DNA from: an uncultured Selenomonadales bacterium
Lineage (GTDB): Bacteria; Bacillota_C; Negativicutes; Selenomonadales; Selenomonadaceae
DNA length: 7,601 bases
Reading direction: 5' to 3'
Assembly: GCA_946407175.1 (NCBI GenBank)
Contig: CAMJNB010000055.1
Coordinates: 1 to 7,601, forward strand
Part shown: one piece after another, positions 1-5,680 of the stretch
Numbering within the stretch: position 1 is the first letter of the stretch
How the letters are laid out: each line of letters begins with the position of its first letter
Program-made: the position numbers and the translations under genes
The notes under the pieces: model-generated
What the model was told of the DNA's origin: nothing
What the model saw: the letters and a program-made list of their open reading frames with translations, nothing else
Databases searched by the model: none

Positions 1-134
1 ATTGCTCCGGTTCTCAATATCCAAATGATGCCGTTAATAGTAGCACGAAGATTCTGATACGGTCTGCCTTTCTTGTTTTCAAAATAACATTTTATTTTAT
101 CCCACTGTTCATCAGTTAATTCATAGCGTTTCAA
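1..134 (-). CDS. IS5-family transposase, N-terminal fragment cut by the window edge
   Basis: The first 44 codons of a transposase are visible and the rest lies beyond position 1. The translation begins KRYELTDEQWDKIK, continues through a GRPYQNLR segment and ends INGIIWILRTGA. This matches the usual start of IS5-family transposases (DUF4096-type N-terminal domain: 'LTDEQW.KI...GRP.....R..INGILWILRTGA'). The start is TTG (132-134), preceded on the minus strand by AGAGGTG (141-147) at a 6-nt spacing, so the TTG is well supported. The catalytic DDE residues are out of view, and it cannot be told whether the element is intact. It sits downstream of the porin and runs in the same direction. Family assignment is from recognition of the N-terminus only. 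Confidence 0.82.
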   Translation of the reverse strand, partial: MKRYELTDEQWDKIKCYFENKKGRPYQNLRATINGIIWILRTGA

Positions 135-187
135 TTTTTACACCTCTACGCTATTTTACCATTTTTTATATTATTCAACACGCCCCA
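1..187 (-). mobile_element. End of an IS5-like insertion sequence (approximate boundary)
   Basis: The transposase start codon lies only about 50 nt from the sequence GGGCGTGTTGAATAA (minus strand, about 171-185). That is the usual distance between an IS5-family transposase start and the terminal inverted repeat. The outer boundary near 180-187 is an inference, because the partner inverted repeat and any target duplication lie outside the window. About 50 nt separate this point from the porin stop codon, and no other feature is seen there. Confidence 0.4.
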
Positions 188-236
188 ACGCGCATAAAAA
201 ATATGATACAGAAGAAAAGGGAAAAATAAGGGTCAT

Positions 237-1355
237 TCAAAAAAACATTTCCAAACGTGTAAGCACAGATTCCATGCGTTGGTTGGTGGTAATGGACTTG
301 CCCCAAAAGTAGCTTGCTACTATCCCTATATTTTTCTCCGGCGCCCATGCTCCGCCGACTTCCCAGCCGCGTTCTCCCCAATTAGCGATACCCATGTCGT
401 CGTCGAACATTTCGCCGATTGTGCTACTGATTGGCATGACAGAGGAAACATAGCCGTAATTACTGTAGGCTAAGTATGCCTCCCACATTCCTTTCTTTTT
501 TGCTCGATTGTAATCCCCGTAAGAAAGTTCAACTTCCCATGAATAATCCTGCACAGTTCCCATACCTATTGATTTATCGCTGTGCCGTTCATAATAAGCC
601 TTAGCGTAAGCGCCCTTCAATACAAGCTTGGGCGAAAATTGGTAACCGACATTGACGGACGCAATATCAACATTGCCGTCACCTTCTGCGGCATCATCGA
701 TAAAATTATACGCTTGCGATTTTAAATGATAATAACCTAAGCCGCCGTAAAATCCCTGCTTTGTTTTGTATTGAAGATTTGCGCCCCAAATGTCCGCAGG
801 ATCACTTGCCATTGAACGCACTGTGCTTTCTTCCTGTGTCAATCCCATTGCTTTTAATACATTGGCATAACCGCGTCCCGCTTGATAGACGCCTGTTTTG
901 GATACATTCAACCGCCCTGCTAAAAACAATGCTTCCCATTTTTTACCTGTTCTTACCGTCATTCCTGAAAATGTTCCGGACAAGACAATTCCGTTTTCAT
1001 TGGTGGTAAGCGGTACTTTGCCCACGCGCAAGACCGTATCGCCAAATTTCCCCTCTGCCCAAATTCGCCGCAGGGAAACCTTTCCCGTTGTATCTTGCCG
1101 CATATTGACAGACGTATCCAACCGCGCATGAGCACTCCAATTTTTGTTAATGACGGCATGCGGCTCTAATCGAAGGGAAAAGTTTGATCTTATGGAATCG
1201 CTTGTGTCGTCTCTCATGTTGTTATGGGTATACTGATAACTTGCCCTTCCCGTCCATTTTACGGCGTCGCGGTGTTCTTCCGCTACGGCTATCCCACAAT
1301 TAGACAGACAGATAAGAAAAAGACAGATAAGAAAAATAATCAATATCTTGTTCAC
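237..1355 (-). CDS. Outer-membrane beta-barrel porin-like protein, no SLH domain
   Basis: This predicted secreted outer-membrane protein has 372 residues. The start is GTG (1353-1355) with AGAGGTGA upstream (1365-1372) at a 9-nt spacing. The signal peptide has a Lys3 charge, a long hydrophobic core (residues 4-18) and a likely signal peptidase I site at AVA|EE (after residue 25). The mature part alternates polar and aromatic residues in short strands (WTGRASYQYTHNN, YGGLGYYHLKS, WEAYLAYSNYGYV, WEVGGAWAPEKN) and ends in RLEMFF. The terminal Phe in a beta-strand is the usual signal for assembly into the outer membrane. No S-layer homology domain precedes the barrel, unlike the major OmpM/Mep45 porins of Negativicutes. 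The segment SLRRIWAEGKFGDTVLRVGK resembles the barrel part of such porin-like proteins. It follows the 146-residue ORF by 24 nt and may share its transcript. Substrate is unknown. Confidence 0.72.
   Translation of the reverse strand: MNKILIIFLICLFLICLSNCGIAVAEEHRDAVKWTGRASYQYTHNNMRDDTSDSIRSNFSLRLEPHAVINKNWSAHARLDTSVNMRQDTTGKVSLRRIWAEGKFGDTVLRVGKVPLTTNENGIVLSGTFSGMTVRTGKKWEALFLAGRLNVSKTGVYQAGRGYANVLKAMGLTQEESTVRSMASDPADIWGANLQYKTKQGFYGGLGYYHLKSQAYNFIDDAAEGDGNVDIASVNVGYQFSPKLVLKGAYAKAYYERHSDKSIGMGTVQDYSWEVELSYGDYNRAKKKGMWEAYLAYSNYGYVSSVMPISSTIGEMFDDDMGIANWGERGWEVGGAWAPEKNIGIVASYFWGKSITTNQRMESVLTRLEMFF
1306..1335. repeat. Perfect 15-bp tandem duplication inside the porin signal peptide
   Basis: The 15-mer AGACAGATAAGAAAA occurs twice head to tail (1306-1320 and 1321-1335). 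It is in frame with the porin gene and duplicates the five residues FLICL in the hydrophobic core of the signal peptide, giving FLICLFLICL. Because the unit is a multiple of three, gain or loss of a copy changes the length of the signal-peptide core without shifting the frame. Confidence 0.9.
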
Positions 1356-1379
1356 GCTGAAATATCACCTCTGAAAAAA

Positions 1380-1820
1380 TCACGGCTTACTTTCAATTTC
1401 CTCATCTTGCAAGTGTACAAATGCATTTTCTTTCAAAGTAATTCGTTTTGTCTGATACTCCAGTTGTTTCTTTTCGCCAAGTATGTCGCCGTTTTCAAGA
1501 GTCATATAAACAGGTTCCCAGCAATTTTCATCATTCCAAATGAACTGTATGTAATTAACGCCTTGCAACTTTTTCATTTGCTTGGCTTTTATAATTTCCG
1601 GTGTAATCCGTTCCTTACCGAAAGCCTCTGTTATGTTTTGGGCGGCAAATTTAGGTAATGATACAATAATAAAATCTATTCGCGGGTCAAACACAAGACT
1701 GAAAATATATGCAATATGCGTATCTCCTGCAAACAGCCGCGAAATTTTTCGCAGTAAATTTCTTATAAAATCACCTAAAGGTAAAGGAAATTTTCCTAGA
1801 ATCCTTAAAAATTTAAGCAT
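1380..1820 (-). CDS. Hypothetical protein, 146 residues, not recognised
   Basis: I do not recognise this protein. It starts at ATG (1818-1820) behind a good ribosome binding site (GAAGAAGGG, about 9 nt upstream), which argues that it is translated on its own and is not simply the tail of the upstream ORF. The N-terminal 30 residues are basic and amphipathic (LKFLRILGKF, RNLLRKISRLF). A mildly hydrophobic stretch follows (IAYIFSLVFDPRIDFIIVSLP, split by charged residues), then a mixed, mostly soluble C-terminal half with VNYIQFIWNDENCWEPVYM and an acidic end. No signal peptide or clear membrane helix is seen. It lies 21 nt after the 85-residue ORF and 24 nt before the porin start, so the three may be co-transcribed. 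No function is proposed. Confidence 0.6.
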   Translation of the reverse strand: MLKFLRILGKFPLPLGDFIRNLLRKISRLFAGDTHIAYIFSLVFDPRIDFIIVSLPKFAAQNITEAFGKERITPEIIKAKQMKKLQGVNYIQFIWNDENCWEPVYMTLENGDILGEKKQLEYQTKRITLKENAFVHLQDEEIESKP

Positions 1821-1841
1821 TGATATAAACCCTTCTTCAAG

Positions 1842-2099
1842 TTATTCGTCAAGTAATTTCAACAATTCCTTGACATCTGTCAACTTATCAACAATCGAAT
1901 CACTCTTGAAGGCTTTTTCGGAAACGATAAGCGCTTGCGGAAATTTTTTCCAGTCTATGGCGTTAAAACCTTTAATTTCGTTGGGGAAAAGCCGCATTTC
2001 TTCACCGCTTGCAAATTTTCTAAAAAGTTTTTGAATCGGCGCGGCTATATCTTGATTAAGTATAGTTCCGTACATCTGCGCCATTTTGACGTTGCCCAA
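1842..2099 (-). CDS. Hypothetical small protein, 85 residues, not recognised; start uncertain
   Basis: I do not recognise this protein. It is a predicted soluble, mixed-charge protein with no signal peptide, and it contains FRKFASGEEMRLFPNE, a WKKFPQALIVSEKAF segment and a helical Leu-rich end (VKELLKLLDE). The TTG start at 2097-2099 has no convincing Shine-Dalgarno sequence, and neither do the in-frame ATGs at codons 6 and 9. The frame stays open for 8 further codons upstream to a TGA at 2124-2126. The gene may therefore be a 5'-truncated remnant, or one translated from a weak start. It ends 21 nt before the 146-residue ORF. Its 5' side runs straight into the 8-nt tandem repeat next to glmU. 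Confidence 0.5.
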   Translation of the reverse strand: MGNVKMAQMYGTILNQDIAAPIQKLFRKFASGEEMRLFPNEIKGFNAIDWKKFPQALIVSEKAFKSDSIVDKLTDVKELLKLLDE

Positions 2100-2126
2100 A
2101 AACGTTGCAATTACATCAACTGTTCA

Positions 2127-2150
2127 TAGCTATCTAGCTAACTAGCGATC
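2127..2150. repeat. Three tandem degenerate 8-nt repeats abutting the glmU stop
   Basis: The units TAGCTATC, TAGCTAAC and TAGCGATC follow one another without a gap (2127-2134, 2135-2142, 2143-2150). The last base is shared with the glmU stop codon (TAG on the minus strand, 2150-2152). This array makes up most of the 50-nt gap between glmU and the 85-residue ORF. Confidence 0.7.
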
Positions 2151-3502
2151 TACTTCCTCTTATCTTTCCACGAAGATTTATTAACCTGTCTTGCCCTGCC
2201 GATAGCCAAATTATTTTTCGGCACGTCATCAGTAATCGTCGAACCCGCCGCAATGTATGCGTCATCTTCCACAGTAACCGGCGCAACCAAATTTGAATTA
2301 CAACCTACGAAGACGTTATCTCCTACTTTTGTGCGGAATTTTTTCTTGCCATCATAATTTACCGTAATAGCGCCGCAACCTACATTACAGTTCGCGCCCA
2401 TATCGCAATCACCGATGTACTGAAGGTGCGGCAGTTTCGTACTTTCGCCGATATTGGAATTTTTAATTTCAACAAAGTTGCCGATTTTAACCTTGCCGCT
2501 AATCTTCGTGTTGGGACGAATATGGACGTAGGGACCGAATGTCACGCCGTCCGCAATTTCCGCCTCGTGACAGTACGCAAACTGCGCGGTGACGTTATTG
2601 CCTACAGTCATATCGGTAAAGCGAACGTTGGGACCGATGACGCAATCTTCGCCAATTTTAGTCTTGCCTTCAAGGTAGGTGTTTGGATAAATAATCGTGT
2701 CTTGACCGACTTCAACTTCAAAATCAATGTACGTCGTCGCAGGGTCTATAATCGTGACGCCGCTTAACATAAGCTCGGCATTTTTGCGTTGATGTAAAAT
2801 TTTATCGGCTTCGGCAAGCTGTATTCGTGAATTTATGCCAAGCGTCTGTCTGTAATCTTCCGCAACTACCGCGCAGATTCTGCCGCCGTCAGCACGCAAA
2901 ATTTCCAAAACGTCCGGCAGATAGTATTCACCTTGTGAATTGTCATTGGTAACTTTTTCAAGCGCGGCGAAAAGTCTTTTCACGTCGAAACAGTAAATTC
3001 CCGCATTGACTTCACGAATTTTTTTCTGCTCCGGCGTCGCGTCTTTGTCCTCAACGATTTTTTCAAAGTCAACGTTATCAGCGCGAATAATTCTGCCGTA
3101 ACCTTTGGGGTCGGGCATAATGGCGGTTAAAACCGTCGCGGCGGCATTAAATTTTTCATGCGCGCTTGCAAGATTTTTTAAAAGTTCGCCGGTGAAAAGC
3201 GGGGTATCGCCGCAAAGTATCATAACGTCACCGGTTGAGTCTTTAAACTTTTCTTTCGCACAAAGTACCGCGTGACCGGTGCCGAGTTGCTCTTCTTGCA
3301 TTACAAATTCAGCGTCGGGAAAAGTTTGCTTGACAAGTTCGGCGCCTGAACCGATTATCACGACTTCGCGTTTTGAACCTGCAGACTTCGCCGCGTCAAT
3401 TACGTGTTGCAACATGGGCTTGCCGCCGACTTTGTGTAAAACTTTCGGTAACTTGCTTTTCATACGGGTGCCTTTGCCCGCTGCTAAAATTATTGTTTCC
3501 AA
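2150..3502 (-). CDS. glmU: Bifunctional GlmU: GlcNAc-1-phosphate uridyltransferase / glucosamine-1-phosphate acetyltransferase
   Basis: GlmU acetylates glucosamine-1-phosphate using acetyl-CoA and then couples the product to UTP to give UDP-GlcNAc, the precursor of peptidoglycan and lipopolysaccharide. It is cytoplasmic. The 450 residues match the family length (about 456). The N-terminal nucleotidyltransferase domain carries LAAGKGTRMKSKLPKVLH (residues 6-23), EQLGTGHAV (71-79), GDTPL (98-102), GYGRI (134-138) and NAGIY (166-170). The C-terminal left-handed beta-helix domain (from about 250) carries GNFVEIKNS (341-349), PHLQYIGD (358-365) with His359 at the place of the E. coli catalytic His363, NYDGKKK (382-388) and AIGRARQ (433-439). 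The start is TTG (3500-3502) with AGGAGAGGAA upstream at about 7 nt. It follows yoeB by 29 nt. Small departures from the common motifs (CGAIT for AGTIT, HLQY for HLTY) do not touch the catalytic His. Confidence 0.96.
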   Translation of the reverse strand: METIILAAGKGTRMKSKLPKVLHKVGGKPMLQHVIDAAKSAGSKREVVIIGSGAELVKQTFPDAEFVMQEEQLGTGHAVLCAKEKFKDSTGDVMILCGDTPLFTGELLKNLASAHEKFNAAATVLTAIMPDPKGYGRIIRADNVDFEKIVEDKDATPEQKKIREVNAGIYCFDVKRLFAALEKVTNDNSQGEYYLPDVLEILRADGGRICAVVAEDYRQTLGINSRIQLAEADKILHQRKNAELMLSGVTIIDPATTYIDFEVEVGQDTIIYPNTYLEGKTKIGEDCVIGPNVRFTDMTVGNNVTAQFAYCHEAEIADGVTFGPYVHIRPNTKISGKVKIGNFVEIKNSNIGESTKLPHLQYIGDCDMGANCNVGCGAITVNYDGKKKFRTKVGDNVFVGCNSNLVAPVTVEDDAYIAAGSTITDDVPKNNLAIGRARQVNKSSWKDKRK

Positions 3503-3531
3503 ATTTAAATTCCTCTCCTACATTTAAAAAA

Positions 3532-3789
3532 TCATTCTTCGTAATGACCTTTGCAAGACTTAATCGTATAATTTCCCGCAACGGCAATATAAACCAAACG
3601 ATTTTTCTCGTCAATACGGCGTGAATAAGTGTCGGGAAGATTTTTTAATTTCTCCGGTTGACCTTCACCTTCCATTGCTCCATCACGTTCAATACTTTTC
3701 AAAAGTCTGTTGATTTTCTTAACGGTCTTTTTGTCTTCGTCCTGCCAATCGGTATACTGTGCCCAGCATTTATCGGAAAAAGAAAACAT
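3532..3789 (-). CDS. yoeB: YoeB-family toxin (type II toxin-antitoxin mRNA endoribonuclease)
   Basis: YoeB toxins bind the ribosome and cut mRNA, blocking translation until neutralised by their antitoxin. The 85 residues align end to end with E. coli YoeB (84 residues): WAQYTDWQDEDKKTVKKIN at the start, EGEGQPEKLK in the middle (E. coli EGKGKPEPLK), YSRRIDEKNRLVY, and a C-terminal GHYEE in place of YHY. The residues matching the known active site are Glu46, Arg58, Arg64 and His82, so the toxin looks intact. Its ATG overlaps the antitoxin stop by one base (TAATG), and GGAGG inside the antitoxin end (3800-3804) lies 10 nt upstream. This is the classic coupled antitoxin-toxin order. It lies between gntR and glmU. 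Confidence 0.93.
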   Translation of the reverse strand: MFSFSDKCWAQYTDWQDEDKKTVKKINRLLKSIERDGAMEGEGQPEKLKNLPDTYSRRIDEKNRLVYIAVAGNYTIKSCKGHYEE

Positions 3790-4007
3790 TATTCCATTGC
3801 CTCCAACTCGGCAACGCTTTTCATAACGACTTGACCTTTTTTAATCTGTTCGTCGGAAATATCAAGCACGGCAAGGTAGCGGGCGTTATTTATACATTTG
3901 GAAATTTCTTGCCCCTTACGCATTGACACTTCATCAATAAAATGTTTCCATTCATTGCGCGTAAACGAAATACTTTCGTCATTGACGCCGAAGCCTGCAA
4001 CTTCCAT
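3789..4007 (-). CDS. Putative antitoxin partner of YoeB, atypical sequence
   Basis: Its role as antitoxin is inferred mainly from position: it is a small gene directly upstream of, and overlapping by one base, a YoeB toxin gene. The protein has 72 residues from ATG (4005-4007), which is preceded by GGGAGC at about 7 nt. The frame also contains an upstream TTG (4020-4022), but that codon precedes the Shine-Dalgarno and is less likely. The sequence lacks the usual YefM/Phd N-terminus (the 'YSEARQNL' type). It shows ESISFTRNEWKHFIDEV (residues 11-27), a KCINNARYLAVLD core, and an acidic tail, GQVVMKSVAELEAME. Such tails commonly wrap around RelE/YoeB toxins. In these systems the antitoxin normally represses its own operon, but no operator was identified here. 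It starts 18 nt after gntR stops. Confidence 0.75.
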   Translation of the reverse strand: MEVAGFGVNDESISFTRNEWKHFIDEVSMRKGQEISKCINNARYLAVLDISDEQIKKGQVVMKSVAELEAME

Positions 4008-4022
4008 TTTATCAGCTCCCAA
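4008..4022 (-). promoter_or_regulatory. Ribosome binding site that fixes the antitoxin start
   Basis: On the minus strand TTGGGAGCTGATAAA lies directly before the ATG at 4005-4007. GGGAG is at a good distance from that ATG but within the first codons of the longer TTG reading. This favours the 72-residue form over a 77-residue one. Confidence 0.6.
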
Positions 4023-4025
4023 ATT

Positions 4026-4721
4026 TTAAGCGTTTAATTTTGCTTGCAGCTTACTTCTGCGCAACGCCTTAAGCAAAGTTTTTTCTGCGCGTTCCATATG
4101 GTGTTCGGCGGCGTCACGCGCGGCGCTTACGTCACCGTTTGCAATGGCGTCAACCATATCGGAATGTTCCTCCAAAGTTTCCTGCAGACGTCCGGGATAA
4201 GACATTGACAGAGTGCGAAAACGCGCCAACTGCTCTTTCAAATTGCTGATAATGCCGACAAGCCTTTCATTGCGGCTGACTTGGTAAAGCAAGCCGTGAA
4301 ATTTTATATCGGTCTCGACAATTTTTTCAATGTCATTCGTCTTAATGTAGCCTTCAATTTCGACAAGAAAACTTTGCAACATTTCAAGTTCATCCGGTTC
4401 AATCCTGCGTGCGGCAAGACCGGTGGCAAGCGCCTCAAGTGCAGAACGAATTTCAAAAATTTCTTTAACGTCGCTTTCAGAAACATCAGCAACGTAGGTG
4501 CCGCGTCTCGGCATCATTATGACGTAGCCTTCCTGTTCAAGCTTGCGAATCGCCTCTCTTACCGGCGTGCGGCTTATTCCAAGTTCGTCGGCAACTTGTA
4601 CTTCCATTAACCTTTCGCCCGGTTCCAAAATGCCGCGTTTAATTGCGTCGCGCAGAGCCTCGCAAACAACTTCGCGTAAAGGCTGGTATGTGTCTAAATT
4701 TATCGGTTCCAGTTTCCCCAT
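4026..4721 (-). CDS. GntR-family transcriptional regulator, FadR subfamily (wHTH + FCD)
   Basis: This 231-residue DNA-binding regulator has an N-terminal winged helix-turn-helix (about residues 12-80) with the GntR hallmarks RDAIKRGILEPGERLME, VADELGISRTPVREAIRKLEQEG and PRRGTYVADVS. The C-terminal all-helical FCD domain (about 85-215) keeps the metal-binding pattern Asp138, His142, His186 and His208, so a metal ion and probably a small carboxylate ligand are expected. The ligand and targets are not known. The ATG (4719-4721) has AAAGGAGC upstream (4726-4733). It stands between ispE and the toxin-antitoxin pair and glmU. In Bacillus the ispE-glmU interval holds purR, so a regulator here recalls that arrangement with a different family. 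Whether it controls its neighbours cannot be read from the sequence. Confidence 0.93.
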   Translation of the reverse strand: MGKLEPINLDTYQPLREVVCEALRDAIKRGILEPGERLMEVQVADELGISRTPVREAIRKLEQEGYVIMMPRRGTYVADVSESDVKEIFEIRSALEALATGLAARRIEPDELEMLQSFLVEIEGYIKTNDIEKIVETDIKFHGLLYQVSRNERLVGIISNLKEQLARFRTLSMSYPGRLQETLEEHSDMVDAIANGDVSAARDAAEHHMERAEKTLLKALRRSKLQAKLNA

Positions 4722-4732
4722 AAAAGCTCCTT

Positions 4733-4809
4733 TAGTAAATAGTGAATAGTTAAGAGTTAAGAGTTAAAGTTAAAAGTAACCTCTAAGCTCTAAGCTAACA
4801 GCTAACATT
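4733..4809. repeat. Tract of eleven phased degenerate 7-nt repeats, gntR/ispE junction
   Basis: From 4733 the plus strand reads in unbroken steps of seven: TAGTAAA, TAGTGAA, TAGTTAA, GAGTTAA, GAGTTAA, AGTTAAA, AGTAACC, TCTAAGC, TCTAAGC, TAACAGC, TAACATT. The tract fills almost the whole gap between the gntR ribosome binding site and the ispE stop codon. The word TCTAAGCTCTAAGCTAA (4782-4798) recurs inverted on the other side of ispE. Any promoter for gntR would have to lie inside the repeats or inside ispE. Confidence 0.8.
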
Positions 4810-5669
4810 CAGTCTGTTTCGGTTACAAAAATCTGCGCGGGCAAATCTTGAACGCTTGCAACAATTCTGTCAACGTCTGCTTTATCAGCCAGCGCAAAAA
4901 TCGTAGGACCGCTGCCGCTCATCAATGCAACTTTAGCGCCTGCTTTCATCAGCTTTACTTTGTAATTTTCAAGGTCGGGAAAAACTTTTTCCGCAACCGG
5001 TTCAAGCACATTGGCAAAATATTTAAAGACATTGTCAAAGTCGCGCATTCTGAACATCTCAATAATCTTGTAAGTCTGCGGGTGGTTGATTGTCGAGGGG
5101 TCAAGCGCGTCAAAAGTTTTATAAGCCCACGCCGTTGAAATTTCCAAATTCGGCTTAATCAATATGACGGCGTAATTTTTGAAAGGCGCCAATTCGCGTA
5201 AAATTTCGCCGCGTCCTCTTGCAATAAAAGTACCTTCGACAATGCAGAAAGGCACGTCCGAGCCGATTTTCTCACCGATTAAACACAGTTCGTTAAGGTT
5301 TAAATTTAAATCGTAAAGCCAATTCATACCGCGAATAACCGCCGCCGCGTCCGCCGAGCCGCCGCCTAATCCCGCCGCCGCAGGAATTTTTTTTATCAAA
5401 TGAATTTTAACGCCGAAATCTCTTTTACAGTATTCTTGCATTGTTAAAACTGCGCGGTACGCCAAATTTCTTTCGTCGGCAGGAATATTTTCGCCGCCTA
5501 AAATCTGCGTGGTATCCATTGTAAAGGCAATGCCGCTTTTTATACGCGTCAACTCCACTTCGTCCGCAAGACCTATCGTCTGCATTATCATTTCAACTTC
5601 GTGATAACCGTCCTCGCGCAGTTTTAAAATGTCCAGCGTCAAATTTATTTTTGCCCTTGCCAATTCCAT
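4809..5669 (-). CDS. ispE: 4-diphosphocytidyl-2-C-methyl-D-erythritol kinase (IspE)
   Basis: IspE is a cytoplasmic GHMP-family kinase that phosphorylates CDP-methylerythritol with ATP. This is the fourth step of the non-mevalonate (MEP) route to isoprenoids, including the undecaprenyl carrier used for cell-wall synthesis. From the preferred ATG (5667-5669) it has 286 residues, the usual size. It begins ELARAKINLTLDI with the conserved Lys7 and continues DGYHEVEMIMQ. The ATP-binding glycine loop is PAAAGLGGGSADAAA (96-110), followed by GSDVPFCIVEGT with the catalytic Asp138 and the C-terminal GHMP motif GSGPTIF (252-258). AGGG lies 8 nt before the preferred ATG. An ATG six bases upstream (5673-5675) sits too close to that site, while a GTG at 5685-5687 has its own AGGGG and cannot be excluded. 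Degenerate 7-nt repeats flank the gene on both sides. Confidence 0.95.
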   Translation of the reverse strand: MELARAKINLTLDILKLREDGYHEVEMIMQTIGLADEVELTRIKSGIAFTMDTTQILGGENIPADERNLAYRAVLTMQEYCKRDFGVKIHLIKKIPAAAGLGGGSADAAAVIRGMNWLYDLNLNLNELCLIGEKIGSDVPFCIVEGTFIARGRGEILRELAPFKNYAVILIKPNLEISTAWAYKTFDALDPSTINHPQTYKIIEMFRMRDFDNVFKYFANVLEPVAEKVFPDLENYKVKLMKAGAKVALMSGSGPTIFALADKADVDRIVASVQDLPAQIFVTETD

Positions 5670-5680
5670 TATCATTTCCC

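Noticed and set aside
1290..1300. Possible lipobox (LSNC-G) in the porin signal peptide, suggesting a lipoprotein
   Set aside because: Asn at the -1 position does not fit the lipobox consensus, while AVA|EE a few residues later is a good signal peptidase I site, and the rest of the protein looks like a barrel ending in Phe.
1821..1841. The 85- and 146-residue ORFs as one gene broken by a frameshift
   Set aside because: The second ORF has its own ATG and a well-placed AAGAAGGG ribosome binding site, and the first ends in a natural-looking charged helix. Without a longer homologue there is no evidence of a single parent gene.
1224..2034. Overlapping plus-strand ORFs of 144 and 150 codons opposite the small genes
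   Set aside because: They overlap each other and the porin start, are rich in Phe, Ser and Asn as expected for reverse-frame reading of AT-rich DNA, and lack good start signals. The minus-strand ORFs have better ribosome binding sites and fit the direction of all neighbours.
2426..2767. Plus-strand ORF of 113 codons inside glmU
   Set aside because: It lies wholly opposite a clear glmU coding region, has no ribosome binding site that stands out, and its translation matches no family; it is a shadow frame.
4733..4809. The repeat tract as a CRISPR array or attachment site
   Set aside because: The units are 7 nt, contiguous and degenerate, with no spacers, no cas genes and no integrase nearby.
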